From Ignavibacteriales bacterium (GTDB lineage Bacteria; Bacteroidota; Ignavibacteria; Ignavibacteriales; Ignavibacteriaceae), in assembly GCA_015709675.1 (NCBI GenBank), contig CP054182.1, forward strand, positions 3,451,448 through 3,515,447: a stretch of 64,000 bases of DNA, given 5' to 3'. Below, piece after piece: positions 53,169 to 62,537 of the stretch. Position 1 is the first letter of the stretch, and each line of letters opens with the position of its first letter. Under the pieces are notes generated by a model. The model was given only the letters and a program-made list of their open reading frames with translations. It made no database searches and was not told the DNA's origin. Both the position numbers and the translations under genes were made by a program.

Positions 53169-55239
53169 GGTGTGTTGTCTCCGATAATAAATTTTTTCTC
53201 CAGCGCAGGATCATCAGCGTAATATCATCATGCTGTGTGCCGCTTTCAGAAAAGAGCGTTACTTCATGAATGATTTTTTTCGCCAGATCTTCCGCCGGAA
53301 GTTTCTGATTATTTTTTATAATGTCTTTCAAGGCATCCATGCCGAAATCTTCCATGTTTCCATTCTTTGCCTCGGTTATTCCGTCGGTAAAGAAAATAAA
53401 CACATCATCTTCTTTCAGCTCAAGTGTAATCTCTTCCAGTGATGAGCTGAATAGTTCACCGAAATGAAGACCGAGTCCGATGCCGCCGGGAGTAATTTCT
53501 TCAACCAGACCTTCTCTCAGTCTGAGCACGGGAAGATGCCCTGCTCTTACAATTTTTATTTCATTCCGCTGATGACAAATACTTCCAAAGACAGCGGTTA
53601 CAAAGTGCTTCCTGTCCAAAGACCGGCGAAGTATCTGATTAGTCATAATCATCAGATTTTTCGGTGAATCAGTCATTCTGCTCAGCGATGCAAAAATTCC
53701 TCTGGTCTCCGCCATGATAAATGCCGCACTGATGCCTTTGCCTGAAACATCCGCGATAACAAAACCGGTATTGCCGCCTCCAAGTTCAAAAAAATCATAA
53801 TAATCACCGCCAACTTCAAAGGCGGGGATGAACAACGCCGAGAGTTCCATTGAATCCAGCGATGGCAGCACAGCCGGTATCAGTTTTTTCTGAATCTCTC
53901 TTGCCACATCAAGCTCGCGTTCAAGCCGTTCCTTTTCTATTGACTCTGAAAGCAGGTGCGAATTTTCAAGTGCTATAGATAGATAATCACTGAACGTATC
54001 AAATGCCGAAATCTCCTCACTGTCATAAGGGAGATTTGCTTTCCTTGCCGTAAACAGATAACCGTTAATCCGGGAATGGGATTTAAGCGGTCTTACTGCG
54101 ACAAACTGGAACTTCTCTTCCACCGATTCATCACTGCTGGTAACCGTCGGATGATAAAAAAGTGTTCCGGCCGGCCGGGTTCCGTACCGGTTCATAATCT
54201 GCGTTGTGAGCCAGCCGGCACTGTTTCTGCGGATATTCTTAGGAGCAACAGGTACTGAATGTAACTGCTCACCGGTAATCAGCCATGCAGCATCCGCACC
54301 GCAGACTGTGAGTGCAAGTTCCGATGCTGTCTCAGAAAGTTCTCCCGGATCAAGCGCCTGATTTATCAGCCGGCTGAAATATTGCATTGATGAAATCTCT
54401 TTGGTCTTCCTGTCAAATGCTTCCGCGGTAGGAAGATGGAAAAGAGTCGTGAAAAAGAGAAAGCCGAAATAGACAATGCCATATATACTGATAAGCATTC
54501 CGAACAGATAAACCGAAGGAGAAAACTGTTCAAGCAGCTGATGTTCGTCCGCAGAAAGCCGGACAAGGTTTATTACACTTAAAACAATTATCCCGACGGA
54601 AAGCAGCAGTAACCGCTTCTTTTCCGCTTTGTCCAGAAATGCAATCCAGGCAATCCGGAATGAGTTAATGGTTATAAGGATTATCGTATTAACAAAGAGT
54701 GCAATATGGATAAACTGGTAGTCATCAAACTGAGGAAGATTCAGCACTGCGGTCAGGGCGGAGAGCAATATAAAAACCAGCATTGCCTGATAATAGGTTT
54801 TTAGATTTCTCCTTTGCTTCAGAAAGAAAAGCTCACTCTGCATTACAAACCAGGTACCGGAAGCAAACAATAGAAGAATGCCTGAAGTGAAATGGATCGA
54901 GCGTAAAACCAGTCCCGAAGACTGCAGGTTCTCAATACTCTTTAATCCGCTTCCTGAAACAAGTTTCCCTTCCAGAAAGAGCAGAACAAAGAGTGCAACC
55001 GAAAGAAACAGAATGTACTGAACCAATTCGATCGGCTTCTTGCTCATTCTTTTCAGAATAATCAGAATATTCAGCGTGAATGCATACCCGAGAATGAGTA
55101 TCAGCACATCACTCAACAAAATGACAAAGAACGCACTTCTGTCCAGGGGCAGGAACTGCAGTATCAGCAGTCCAAGGATTCCCGCGAACAGAATCTGAGC
55201 CCGGATACTTTTAAGTATCTCCTGTACACTCACCTGCAT
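53155..55239 (-). CDS. Multi-span membrane - GAF-like - SpoIIE-type serine phosphatase
   Basis: 694 residues. About seven to eight spans in the first 275 residues, a GAF-like sensor (about 295-445), a coiled linker (LLSESIEKERLERELDVAREIQKK), then PP2C/SpoIIE (about 480-685) with GGDYYDFF, IADVSGKGISAAFIMA, FTDGITEAKNGNMEDFG and GTQHDDITLMIL. It is the first gene of the five-gene minus-strand operon ending at 48121. It differs from the PDZ phosphatase by lacking a PDZ domain, so the two membrane enzymes probably sense different things. Confidence 0.92.
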   Translation of the reverse strand: MQVSVQEILKSIRAQILFAGILGLLILQFLPLDRSAFFVILLSDVLILILGYAFTLNILIILKRMSKKPIELVQYILFLSVALFVLLFLEGKLVSGSGLKSIENLQSSGLVLRSIHFTSGILLLFASGTWFVMQSELFFLKQRRNLKTYYQAMLVFILLSALTAVLNLPQFDDYQFIHIALFVNTIILITINSFRIAWIAFLDKAEKKRLLLLSVGIIVLSVINLVRLSADEHQLLEQFSPSVYLFGMLISIYGIVYFGFLFFTTLFHLPTAEAFDRKTKEISSMQYFSRLINQALDPGELSETASELALTVCGADAAWLITGEQLHSVPVAPKNIRRNSAGWLTTQIMNRYGTRPAGTLFYHPTVTSSDESVEEKFQFVAVRPLKSHSRINGYLFTARKANLPYDSEEISAFDTFSDYLSIALENSHLLSESIEKERLERELDVAREIQKKLIPAVLPSLDSMELSALFIPAFEVGGDYYDFFELGGGNTGFVIADVSGKGISAAFIMAETRGIFASLSRMTDSPKNLMIMTNQILRRSLDRKHFVTAVFGSICHQRNEIKIVRAGHLPVLRLREGLVEEITPGGIGLGLHFGELFSSSLEEITLELKEDDVFIFFTDGITEAKNGNMEDFGMDALKDIIKNNQKLPAEDLAKKIIHEVTLFSESGTQHDDITLMILRWRKNLLSETTHHGGI

Positions 55240-55410
55240 TATCGAGTTCAGTAAGTTTCTCTTTTTCCTTTAATTTTGGGCTTAATTTAACCCGCCTTTA
55301 AGCCGTCTGAAATGCTTAATGGATTAGCGGGTAAATTCCGTGATAAATGTTCAAAAAACACCGCAAAGTGTTTCCAAAATTTAATAAAGATTGGGAATTA
55401 TGGGGGAAAT

Positions 55411-55439
55411 AAAAAACCCGCCGGGTCCGCCGGCGGGTT
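55411..55439 (-). terminator. Terminator after the anti-sigma factor gene
   Basis: AACCCGCCGG (55415-55424) and CCGGCGGGTT (55430-55439), loop GTCCG, followed on the minus strand by six T. It separates the sigma/anti-sigma pair from the partner-switching operon. Confidence 0.92.
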
Positions 55440-55446
55440 ATGTTGG

Positions 55447-57024
55447 TCAGATTTCTATTGGCTTCTTTTCAGCTTTTTTGTCCGGGCGGACTTCTCTCCT
55501 GAAATTCTGCATCTCCTCCCTGAAGCGGTTCATCTCTTTCCTGAGCAGTTCAAGTTCCTTTTTCAGATTATTAGGAACATTGAATTTGAAGGCCAGAGAG
55601 TCACCCCAGTTAAAATTATAGAATTTTGCAAGGGAGTCAAGCGAACCCGCTCCAAAATTATAATTCTTAAGGACGGCCATGCTGTCGTTCAGGAATTTCT
55701 GAAGCTGATTGAACAGGGAGTCATTAAAAACCGTTGTACCCTTGCCCAATGGGGGAATTCCTTTAAAGACAAAGTTCTTAATGGAGTCAGGATTCACGGA
55801 TCTCATCCTGTATTTGTATTCTTTTTTCTTTCCTGACGTATCCACCTTTATGGTAACTGAAAAGTGCCGTATTGAGGATGTAAGGGTATCAAGCCGTTCG
55901 AGAATACTGTCCAGTTCGGGCATGGCAACCGTAAATCCGTCAATCTTCGGTACAACCACTTTACAGTAATTGGAATCAATAATTATCTGCAGATCATCCC
56001 TGTTAGGATTTACGGCTCTCGGCATGGAGAAATCTCTATGAAAATCTACTTTTACTTTCAGATTCCCGGCTGCGCTATTAAAGCTGTAATTCATATCATC
56101 AAGATCAGGAGTGAATCGCGCCATATCAACATCCAGCTGGCGGCTGAATATGGTGTCTGCCGAAATCAGATAATAAAGATCACTCTTAGGCACGTTTTTT
56201 ATGGAACCGGCCAGCTTCTTAAGTTCGACCGGAGAGATTGTAACATTCGGAGCATAAACCTTACCGACATTTTTGTTCACCGAGGTTATGTACGAGAGAA
56301 GATCAGCTCTCAGAGCATTTTTATACTCCCAGAGATTTGAGTTTACCGCTACGGTATTATTCTCATTAACCAGAACGGCAGCAGCAATTTCGTCGGTATA
56401 GCTCCTGAGGATAGAATCCACTGTTGCAACTTCAGTCTCTTTCAGTCCGAGAGTCGAAACAAACGTTTTGAATGATACCGGGGTTGAATTAAACCCTGCT
56501 GATTTAACTTCAATAATTCCTTTGCCAGATTCATCAGTTCCGAAGGAAAGAATCTGATCAGATTCCTTGTTCAGAGGAAGAATATTGTTGAAGGCGAAGT
56601 TAAAAAGATCTTCATTGGAAAATCCGGCAGTATATAACAGGGGCTGAAGATTGGCCGTATAAAGGTCACTCAGGTTTTCTTTCTGCTGATTGATAAAATC
56701 ATCCAGAATTTCCGGTTCGAATCTGAACACTGCCATAAGCAGCAGAGACAATGTACCGAATACCAGCACAGGTTTTTTCAGTAAGTAGATTCCGGATTTT
56801 TTATTTTCCTTTATTCTTTCCTGAAGCCGTGTGTAAAAATATTCATCCTGCGGAAGCGCGGAAAGTTTTCCTACAGATTCCTTAACATACTTTAACCCCT
56901 CCAGTTCCTGTCTGAGTGACTGGCTGCCAAGCAGCCGTTCTTCAGTCAGCGCTTTATCAGCCGGACTGAGTTCATTATCAAGATATGCGGAGAGGTTTTC
57001 TCTTTGTAGCATTCTATTCATCAA
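55447..57024 (-). CDS. Membrane anti-sigma factor with large extracytoplasmic domain
   Basis: 525 residues. The first 60 resemble a zinc-finger-type anti-sigma domain (RENLSAYLDNELSPADKALTEERL), but the His-x3-Cys-x2-Cys zinc ligands of typical zf-HC2 proteins are absent. One membrane span (about residues 83-100) follows, and then about 420 periplasmic residues with no domain I recognise. They contain Asn/Asp-rich, beta-strand-like segments and end in a strong coiled coil with KELELLRKEMNRFREEMQNF and a Lys-rich tail. The start overlaps the ECF sigma gene by four bases, so the pair is one unit. Confidence 0.8.
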   Translation of the reverse strand: MMNRMLQRENLSAYLDNELSPADKALTEERLLGSQSLRQELEGLKYVKESVGKLSALPQDEYFYTRLQERIKENKKSGIYLLKKPVLVFGTLSLLLMAVFRFEPEILDDFINQQKENLSDLYTANLQPLLYTAGFSNEDLFNFAFNNILPLNKESDQILSFGTDESGKGIIEVKSAGFNSTPVSFKTFVSTLGLKETEVATVDSILRSYTDEIAAAVLVNENNTVAVNSNLWEYKNALRADLLSYITSVNKNVGKVYAPNVTISPVELKKLAGSIKNVPKSDLYYLISADTIFSRQLDVDMARFTPDLDDMNYSFNSAAGNLKVKVDFHRDFSMPRAVNPNRDDLQIIIDSNYCKVVVPKIDGFTVAMPELDSILERLDTLTSSIRHFSVTIKVDTSGKKKEYKYRMRSVNPDSIKNFVFKGIPPLGKGTTVFNDSLFNQLQKFLNDSMAVLKNYNFGAGSLDSLAKFYNFNWGDSLAFKFNVPNNLKKELELLRKEMNRFREEMQNFRREVRPDKKAEKKPIEI

Positions 57025-57590
57025 ATAAGTTCCTTTCTGAGAGGCTCAAGGGATTTTCTCAGAGTCTCACGGGCTCTGAAAATTCTTGACTTCACCGTTC
57101 CCATCTCAACACCTCCGAGTGCTTCAGCAATTTCCTGATAGCTGAGTCCTTCAAAGTCCTTCAGCACTAATGGAATCCTCAGTTTTTCCGGGAGTTTGCT
57201 TACGGCATTCCGTACGATCTGACTGACATCGCTGTTGTCATCATGTGATACGGACAGGGTCGGGTCTTCATCATCTGAGAATGGGGAGAAAATGCTGCGG
57301 ATTTTAGCTCTTCTTATGCTGTCCCTGCATTTATTCACTGTGATACGATAAAGCCAGGTCGTAAAACGGGATTCATATCTGAACTCTTTAAGATGCCTGT
57401 AAACGGAAATGAATACCTCCTGGGTAATATCATCAATCTGATCGGTATTGCCCAGAGTAAGGAATACAAGGTTTCTCACCTTTTCCTTATGACGGTTCAC
57501 CAGCGTTCTGAACGCCAGTTCATCCCCTTCATTAAAGGAGCGGATGAGCGCAAAGTCATCATTCAGAGTTAAGACGGATTCCGGTTTCAC
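57021..57590 (-). CDS. ECF-type RNA polymerase sigma factor (RpoE-like)
   Basis: 189 residues, sigma region 2 (about residues 20-90, with DQIDDITQEVFISVYRHL and FTTWLYRITVNKCRDSIRR) and region 4 (about 128-180, LPEKLRIPLVLKDFEGLSYQEIAEALG and GTVKSRIFRARETL). The start is a GTG at 57590, preceded by AGAGGA. The downstream anti-sigma gene overlaps it by four bases. A GGAACA-N16-CGTC motif of the kind read by this sigma class lies upstream, so the sigma factor most likely controls its own gene. Confidence 0.94.
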   Translation of the reverse strand: MKPESVLTLNDDFALIRSFNEGDELAFRTLVNRHKEKVRNLVFLTLGNTDQIDDITQEVFISVYRHLKEFRYESRFTTWLYRITVNKCRDSIRRAKIRSIFSPFSDDEDPTLSVSHDDNSDVSQIVRNAVSKLPEKLRIPLVLKDFEGLSYQEIAEALGGVEMGTVKSRIFRARETLRKSLEPLRKELI

Positions 57591-57621
57591 TTGTCCTCTT
57601 TTGTTAATTAGTACTTATTAT

Positions 57622-57647
57622 GACGATAGTAATTTTATGAATGTTCC
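57622..57647 (-). promoter_or_regulatory. ECF-type promoter (GGAACA-N16-CGTC)
   Basis: Minus strand GGAACA (57642-57647), 16 bases, CGTC (57622-57625), the consensus kind of -35/-10 pair for RpoE-like sigma factors. It sits in the gap between the LiaF-like gene and the sigma start at 57590, about 32 bases from the start codon. Confidence 0.55.
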
Positions 57648-57649
57648 TT

Positions 57650-58375
57650 TTACCGGGTCCGGATTTCAGCACCGCCGAAAATTGCCACACCCTTGATGAA
57701 TACTGTCTGAGGTGTCAGAACAATATCCTCATCACGTTTTCTGAGTTTATTGGAAAAACCGCCAAAAAGCTGGAATGCATCAACCTGAACTTTCCAGTCA
57801 CGGGGTACTATTAATTCGCATGCTCCGAACAGAGCAGTAATTTCAATCTCAATTTCCTGACTGTCATTTGGCAGTTTGCAATCCGTCAGATCTATTTCAG
57901 AGCCGCCGAAAATATTTGTGATTCTCCCCCCTCTGAAATTATCCGAGTGCACCACTTTTTCTCCTCCCCCAAAAACCGCCACCTCATCAACGAAATCTTT
58001 TGAATCGCTTCTGCTGATTACTTTTCCGAATCTGTCAAATCCTGATTTGGTCTTTTTATTCTTCATAATCAAGTAAAAACCGATCATTATTATGATAACC
58101 GGAAAAATAATACGCATATCAATTTCAAGATCAGGGAAAATCCTTCCTGCCATCAGCAGGCCTCCGATAATTAAAACAACTGTGCCGAGAATTTTGTTCG
58201 ACGAATTGGCGAAAATAATGGCACCTACCAGGATCAGAAAAGAAGGTATGGAAATAATCACATCATAAAGCTCTTCGGAAATGATATCAGCTCTTTCCAG
58301 CAGAATACTGCTGCCGATGATGATGAGCAGCAAACCTGCAATATTTTTAGGAGAGGCTGAAATACCTGATTTCAT
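57650..58375 (-). CDS. LiaF-like membrane protein
   Basis: 241 residues: four short membrane spans in the first 105 residues (LLLIIIGSSILLERADI, then pairs of spans with GG turns), followed by a basic linker and a beta-rich cytoplasmic domain (about 125-241) with repeated FGG motifs (VAVFGGGEKV, TNIFGGSEIDLTD, FGACELIVP, VAIFGGAEIR). This is the layout of LiaF/YvqF-type proteins (DUF5668 plus LiaF C-terminal domain), inhibitors of envelope stress sensing in Firmicutes. It lies 59 bases upstream of the sigma gene on the same strand. That it joins the same response is inference. Confidence 0.8.
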   Translation of the reverse strand: MKSGISASPKNIAGLLLIIIGSSILLERADIISEELYDVIISIPSFLILVGAIIFANSSNKILGTVVLIIGGLLMAGRIFPDLEIDMRIIFPVIIIMIGFYLIMKNKKTKSGFDRFGKVISRSDSKDFVDEVAVFGGGEKVVHSDNFRGGRITNIFGGSEIDLTDCKLPNDSQEIEIEITALFGACELIVPRDWKVQVDAFQLFGGFSNKLRKRDEDIVLTPQTVFIKGVAIFGGAEIRTR

Positions 58376-58534
58376 TGATTAATCCTTATTTTTTATTGTT
58401 AAAAAATGTGATAATAAAAATATTCAACCTTGAAAATTTCAGCAATATTTTTGTGATAAGCGGAAAATCTGCTTATTGTTATCTGCCATTTAAAAGCAAG
58501 CAAAAAAATCATTATTATTTTTTTTTATTTTCAC
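58376..58534. other. AT-rich spacer with two hairpins
   Basis: No gene. AAAAATATT (58416-58424) faces AATATTTTT (58444-58452), and a 9-pair hairpin with a G-U pair and a 3-base loop lies at 58456-58476 (ATAAGC-GGA ... TCT-GCTTAT). Either may act on the divergent genes, the LiaF-like gene and nrdJ. Confidence 0.4.
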
Positions 58535-58550
58535 CGATTGCTTGCAATCG
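58535..58550. promoter_or_regulatory. Palindrome over the nrdJ -35 box
   Basis: CGATTGCTTGCAATCG: 7-base arms with TT between. It overlaps the -35 box (58542-58547), the place for a repressor. It does not match the NrdR box I know (ACACWATATWGTGT-like). Confidence 0.5.
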
Positions 58551-58573
58551 TAAAAGTATGCTTACTATATTTG
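58542..58573 (+). promoter_or_regulatory. Promoter of nrdJ
   Basis: TTGCAA (58542-58547) and a perfect TAnnTTTG element TATATTTG (58566-58573), with 18 bases between. Transcription would begin near 58578, exactly at the first stem of the folded leader. Confidence 0.6.
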
Positions 58574-58576
58574 CAC

Positions 58577-58684
58577 TGCAGGGGAGAAAAACTTGTCACC
58601 GGTTAGTTGCCCGAACAACATGATGATACCCTCTCAATCAATAACCGGTGAATTCCCGGCTGGGAGTGTGACAAAGGTCCTGCA
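58577..58684 (+). ncRNA. Structured nrdJ leader, candidate riboswitch
   Basis: Three nested helices: TGCAGG (58577-58582) with CCTGCA (58679-58684); TTGTCA (58593-58598) with TGACAA (58669-58674); CCGGTTA (58599-58605) with TAACCGG (58642-58648). Inside lie hairpin GTTG-CCCGAA-CAAC (58606-58619) and hairpin TCCC-GGCT-GGGA (58654-58665). Alternatively CCGG-TGAATTC-CCGG (58645-58659) can form, which resembles the GGUG-AAUUCC loop of cobalamin riboswitches. The canonical GCCACTG B12 box and the AGGGAA joint are not seen, so this is not a standard cobalamin element. As nrdJ encodes a B12 enzyme, a cobalamin-responsive or nucleotide-responsive element is a fair guess. About 70 bases then follow to the start codon, including the stem GTTCA-TGGTGGA-TGAAC. 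Confidence 0.55.
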
Positions 58685-58754
58685 CCCTAATAAGAGTTCG
58701 TTCATGGTGGATGAACTGAAAGAACATTATTAATATCTTAAACCCCGATACAAT

Positions 58755-61700
58755 ATGCAGATTAACAGGTACTATACTCAGTCTGGCGAGTCCCCATACT
58801 CATCATTGAAGTTTGTTTCCCGAACCTCAGAGATTAAAAACCCGGACGGTTCCAGTATTTTCAGAATGGAAAATGTTCAGGTCCCTGAATCCTGGTCTCA
58901 GGTGGCAACTGACATTATTGCGCAAAAATATTTTCGCCGGGCCGGTATCCCGGTAGTCCTCAAGAAAGCTAATGAGCCTGGTGTGCCGGAATGGCTGCAG
59001 CCCTCATTACCTGATGAAGAAGAACTGGCAAAACTCCCTCAAAAGGAGCCTTTCAGAGGTGAAACTGACTCCCGTGAAGTTTTTAACCGCCTGGCAGGCA
59101 ACTGGACTTACTGGGGCTGGAAAGCCGGCTATTTTGATTCAGAAGAGGATGCAAGAGCATTCTACGATGAACTCGTCTATATGCTTGCCAACCAGATGGC
59201 AGCTCCTAACAGCCCTCAGTGGTTTAATACCGGTCTGAACTGGGCCTACGGAATTACCGGCCCCTCTCAGGGTCATTTCTATGTTGATTTTGAAACGGGA
59301 GAGCTTTCCGCTTCCCCTGACGCTTATACCCATCCTCAGCCCCATGCCTGTTTCATTCAGTCAGTAGATGATGACCTGGTGAACGATGGCGGTATTATGG
59401 ATCTCTGGGTTCGTGAAGCCCGTCTATTTAAATACGGCTCTGGTACAGGAACCAACTTCTCGAATCTCCGCGGAGCCAATGAAAATCTCTCAGGAGGCGG
59501 TAAATCCTCAGGTCTCATGTCATTCCTGAAAATTGGTGACCGGGCAGCCGGTGCTATCAAATCCGGCGGAACTACCCGTAGAGCTGCCAAGATGGTCTGC
59601 CTTGATATGGATCATCCGGATATTGAAGAGTTTATCAACTGGAAAGTGGTTGAAGAACAAAAAGTTGCATCATTGGTTGCAGGCTCAAAACTCAACAATC
59701 TGCATCTGAATGCAATAATGAAGGCATGTTATGATGAGCATCCGGAAAACGACCGTTTTAATCCGAAATTAAATCTTAAGCTCCAGAGCGCAATCCGCGA
59801 AGCCCGCAAGGCAATGATTCCGCAGAACTATATTGACAGAGTTATTCATCTTGCTAAACTGGGCTATACTTCAATTGAATTCCCGGTTTATGACGTTGAC
59901 TGGAACTCCGAGGCCTATGGCTCCGTTTCAGGGCAGAACAGCAATAACTCAATCCGTGTGACCAATGAGTTCATGGAAGCCACTCTTAATGACGGCTACT
60001 GGAATCTCTACTGGAGAACAGAGAAGATTAAAGCAAAAAGAGAGAACAGAGCCCCGAAACCCAGCAAAACGGTTAAAGCAAGCGAACTCTGGGATCAGAT
60101 TGCCTATGCTGCATGGACTTCCGCAGATCCAGGCATTCAGTTCCACACAACCATCAATGAATGGCATACCTGCCCCGAGGGAGGGGAAATCAGGGCTTCT
60201 AATCCCTGCAGCGAGTATATGTTCCTTGATAATACAGCTTGCAATCTTGCTTCATTAAACCTTCTCAAATATTTTGATCTGGAGACCCACAGATTTGATA
60301 TTGACGGTTACCGGCATGCATCAAGGCTGTGGACCATTGTTCTTGAAATCAGTGTGCTCATGGCGCAGTTCCCAAGTAAAGAGATTGCAGAACTTAGTTA
60401 CCAGTACAGAACACTCGGTTTGGGGTATGCAAACCTCGGCTCTCTGCTGATGGTTCAGGGCATTCCTTATGATAGTGATGAAGGATTTGCTCTCTGCGGC
60501 GCGCTTACTGCAATCATGCACATGACTTCCTATGCAACCTCAGCCGAAATGGCAAAGGAGTTCGGACCGTTTACTAAATTCCCTGCAAACCGTGAGAATA
60601 TGCTGCGCGTCATCCGCAATCACCGTGCGGCGGTATATAACATGGACGGCACCAAATATGAAGGACTTTCAATCTCCCCCGTCGGAATTGATCCTCAGTT
60701 CTGCCCGGCTGATTTGCTTAAAGCAGCTAAAGAGGATGCAGACCGCGCCCTGCTGCTCGGAGAAGAATTCGGATACAGAAATGCTCAGGTGACCGTTATT
60801 GCTCCTACCGGAACTATTGGTCTGGTGATGGATTGCGATACCACAGGTGTTGAACCTGATTTTGCGTTAGTTAAATTCAAAAAACTCGCCGGCGGCGGTT
60901 ATTTCAAGATTATCAATCAGTCCATTCCCCCTGCTCTTGAAAAGCTCGGGTATAATGCTGACCAGATAGCTGAGATTGTCCGTTATGCCCGCGGCGCAGG
61001 AACACTTAAGGGCTCTCCTTTTATTAACGAAGAATCCCTTAAATTAAAGGGCTTCACAGCAGATATAATCGAACGAATTGAAAAATCGCTTCCGACGGTG
61101 TTTGATATAAGCTTCGCTTTTAATAAGTACACCATTGGTCAGGATTTTCTGATTAAGAAACTCGGCTTTCAGGAAGAGCAGATTAACTCCATGAGTTTTG
61201 ATCTTCTGAAACAGCTTGGTTTCTCAAAGCAGGAGATCAGTGCCGCAAATGACTATATCTGCGGTACCATGACCGTTGAAGGCGCCCCGTTCCTCAAGAA
61301 TGAACACCTTCCGGTATTTGACTGCGCGAATAAATGCGGAAAGCGCGGCACCCGTTTTATCAGAGCGACCGCCCACATCAAGATGATGGCAGCCGCACAG
61401 CCATTTATCTCAGGCGCAATCTCAAAGACGATCAATCTGCCTAATCAGGCATCAATTGAGGATATCAAGGATGCTTACTTCAAATCGTGGAAACTTGGTC
61501 TTAAAGCCAACGCACTCTACAGAGATGGTTCAAAGCTCTCACAGCCGCTGAACAGTGTTACTGATGAAGAACTTGAAAACATCATTGAAGAAAAAGAAAA
61601 GAACGATATCGTAAAGATTGCTGAGCGTATTATTCACCGCTATATTGCTCACCGCAGAAAACTTCCGGACAGAAGAACCGGTTATACACAGAAAGCGAAG

Positions 61701-62357
61701 ATCAACGGCCAGTCTGTGTATATACGTACAGGTGAGTATGATAATGGTCAGCTCGGAGAGATATTCATTGATATGCACCGTGAAGGAGCTACTGTACGCA
61801 GTCTGCTCAATGTTTTTGCAATCTCAATTTCACTCGGCCTCCAGCATGGTGTTCCGCTTGAAGAGTTTGTAGATGCATTTGTATTCACCCGGTTTGACCC
61901 CTCTGGTCCTGTGACCGGCAACTCAAGGATCAAATTCTCAACTTCCGTTATTGACTATATCTTCAGAGAACTCGCGGTCAACTATCTCGGCAGAAATGAT
62001 CTGGCGCATGTTGACGCTGATAATGAGGACAGCAGCAGTTCCCCGAAGAACGTGGTAAAGCGGTTTGTAAGTGATTCTGAAGATGATGACCTCGAGTATT
62101 CCGGAGAAAGACTTATTGAACTTGAGAGATCTTCCGATGACGGAGGAAAATCAAGAAGCTCGATCTCTCTTGCTCCGCAGAACACGAAGAAAATTTATGT
62201 TTCTGATGAATCCGCAGGTCTGAAGTTCAAAGTTAAGCAGGCAATCGAAAGCGGATATACCGGCGATGTCTGCACCGAATGCCAGAGTATGACAATGGTA
62301 AGAAACGCAACATGTCTGAAATGCATGACCTGCGGTGCGACTACCGGCTGCAGCTAA
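58755..62357 (+). CDS. nrdJ: Adenosylcobalamin-dependent ribonucleotide reductase (class II)
   Basis: 1200 residues. Reduces ribonucleotides to deoxyribonucleotides using a radical made from adenosylcobalamin, so DNA precursor supply is oxygen-independent. Landmarks: [27 protein letters not shown] with a conserved active-site cysteine, the N-x-C-x-E radical motif at Asn483/Cys485/Glu487 ([15 protein letters not shown]), and [21 protein letters not shown]. The C-terminus (Cys1173 onward) has a CxxC pair followed by [13 protein letters not shown], the swinging-arm cysteine-rich tail for re-reduction. Residues about 1060-1170 include an acidic, Ser-rich linker ([11 protein letters not shown]). 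No class I genes are in the window. Confidence 0.96.
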   Translation: MQINRYYTQSGESPYSSLKFVSRTSEIKNPDGSSIFRMENVQVPESWSQVATDIIAQKYFRRAGIPVVLKKANEPGVPEWLQPSLPDEEELAKLPQKEPFRGETDSREVFNRLAGNWTYWGWKAGYFDSEEDARAFYDELVYMLANQMAAPNSPQWFNTGLNWAYGITGPSQGHFYVDFETGELSASPDAYTHPQPHACFIQSVDDDLVNDGGIMDLWVREARLFKYGSGTGTNFSNLRGANENLSGGGKSSGLMSFLKIGDRAAGAIKSGGTTRRAAKMVCLDMDHPDIEEFINWKVVEEQKVASLVAGSKLNNLHLNAIMKACYDEHPENDRFNPKLNLKLQSAIREARKAMIPQNYIDRVIHLAKLGYTSIEFPVYDVDWNSEAYGSVSGQNSNNSIRVTNEFMEATLNDGYWNLYWRTEKIKAKRENRAPKPSKTVKASELWDQIAYAAWTSADPGIQFHTTINEWHTCPEGGEIRASNPCSEYMFLDNTACNLASLNLLKYFDLETHRFDIDGYRHASRLWTIVLEISVLMAQFPSKEIAELSYQYRTLGLGYANLGSLLMVQGIPYDSDEGFALCGALTAIMHMTSYATSAEMAKEFGPFTKFPANRENMLRVIRNHRAAVYNMDGTKYEGLSISPVGIDPQFCPADLLKAAKEDADRALLLGEEFGYRNAQVTVIAPTGTIGLVMDCDTTGVEPDFALVKFKKLAGGGYFKIINQSIPPALEKLGYNADQIAEIVRYARGAGTLKGSPFINEESLKLKGFTADIIERIEKSLPTVFDISFAFNKYTIGQDFLIKKLGFQEEQINSMSFDLLKQLGFSKQEISAANDYICGTMTVEGAPFLKNEHLPVFDCANKCGKRGTRFIRATAHIKMMAAAQPFISGAISKTINLPNQASIEDIKDAYFKSWKLGLKANALYRDGSKLSQPLNSVTDEELENIIEEKEKNDIVKIAERIIHRYIAHRRKLPDRRTGYTQKAKINGQSVYIRTGEYDNGQLGEIFIDMHREGATVRSLLNVFAISISLGLQHGVPLEEFVDAFVFTRFDPSGPVTGNSRIKFSTSVIDYIFRELAVNYLGRNDLAHVDADNEDSSSSPKNVVKRFVSDSEDDDLEYSGERLIELERSSDDGGKSRSSISLAPQNTKKIYVSDESAGLKFKVKQAIESGYTGDVCTECQSMTMVRNATCLKCMTCGATTGCS

Positions 62358-62373
62358 GAACATAATAAAAGCT

Positions 62374-62407
62374 AAAAAGGCGGCATTTATGCCGCCTTTT
62401 TATTTTT
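62374..62407 (+). terminator. Terminator after nrdJ
   Basis: AAAAAGGCGGCA / TGCCGCCTTTTT with loop TTTA and a T-rich tail; 17 bases after the nrdJ stop. Confidence 0.95.
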
Positions 62408-62537
62408 AAACTGTACATGAACGAATCCGGACCGATCACATATGGCTTCTAAGAAGTGCGCCGGTAACAGTAAACTTGAATCGCTCCTCAATATTCCGAA
62501 TCATATATTACACACTAACAAATATTTTGGAAAAAAC

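Noticed and set aside
55312-55836. Plus-strand frame of 174 codons over the anti-sigma end
   Set aside because: It runs through the terminator and antisense to the anti-sigma gene, with no ribosome binding site or recognisable domain.
58577-58684. Canonical cobalamin riboswitch
   Set aside because: The GCCACTG B12 box and the AGGGAA joint of the core are absent; only one loop resembles the consensus, so I keep it as an unassigned structured leader.
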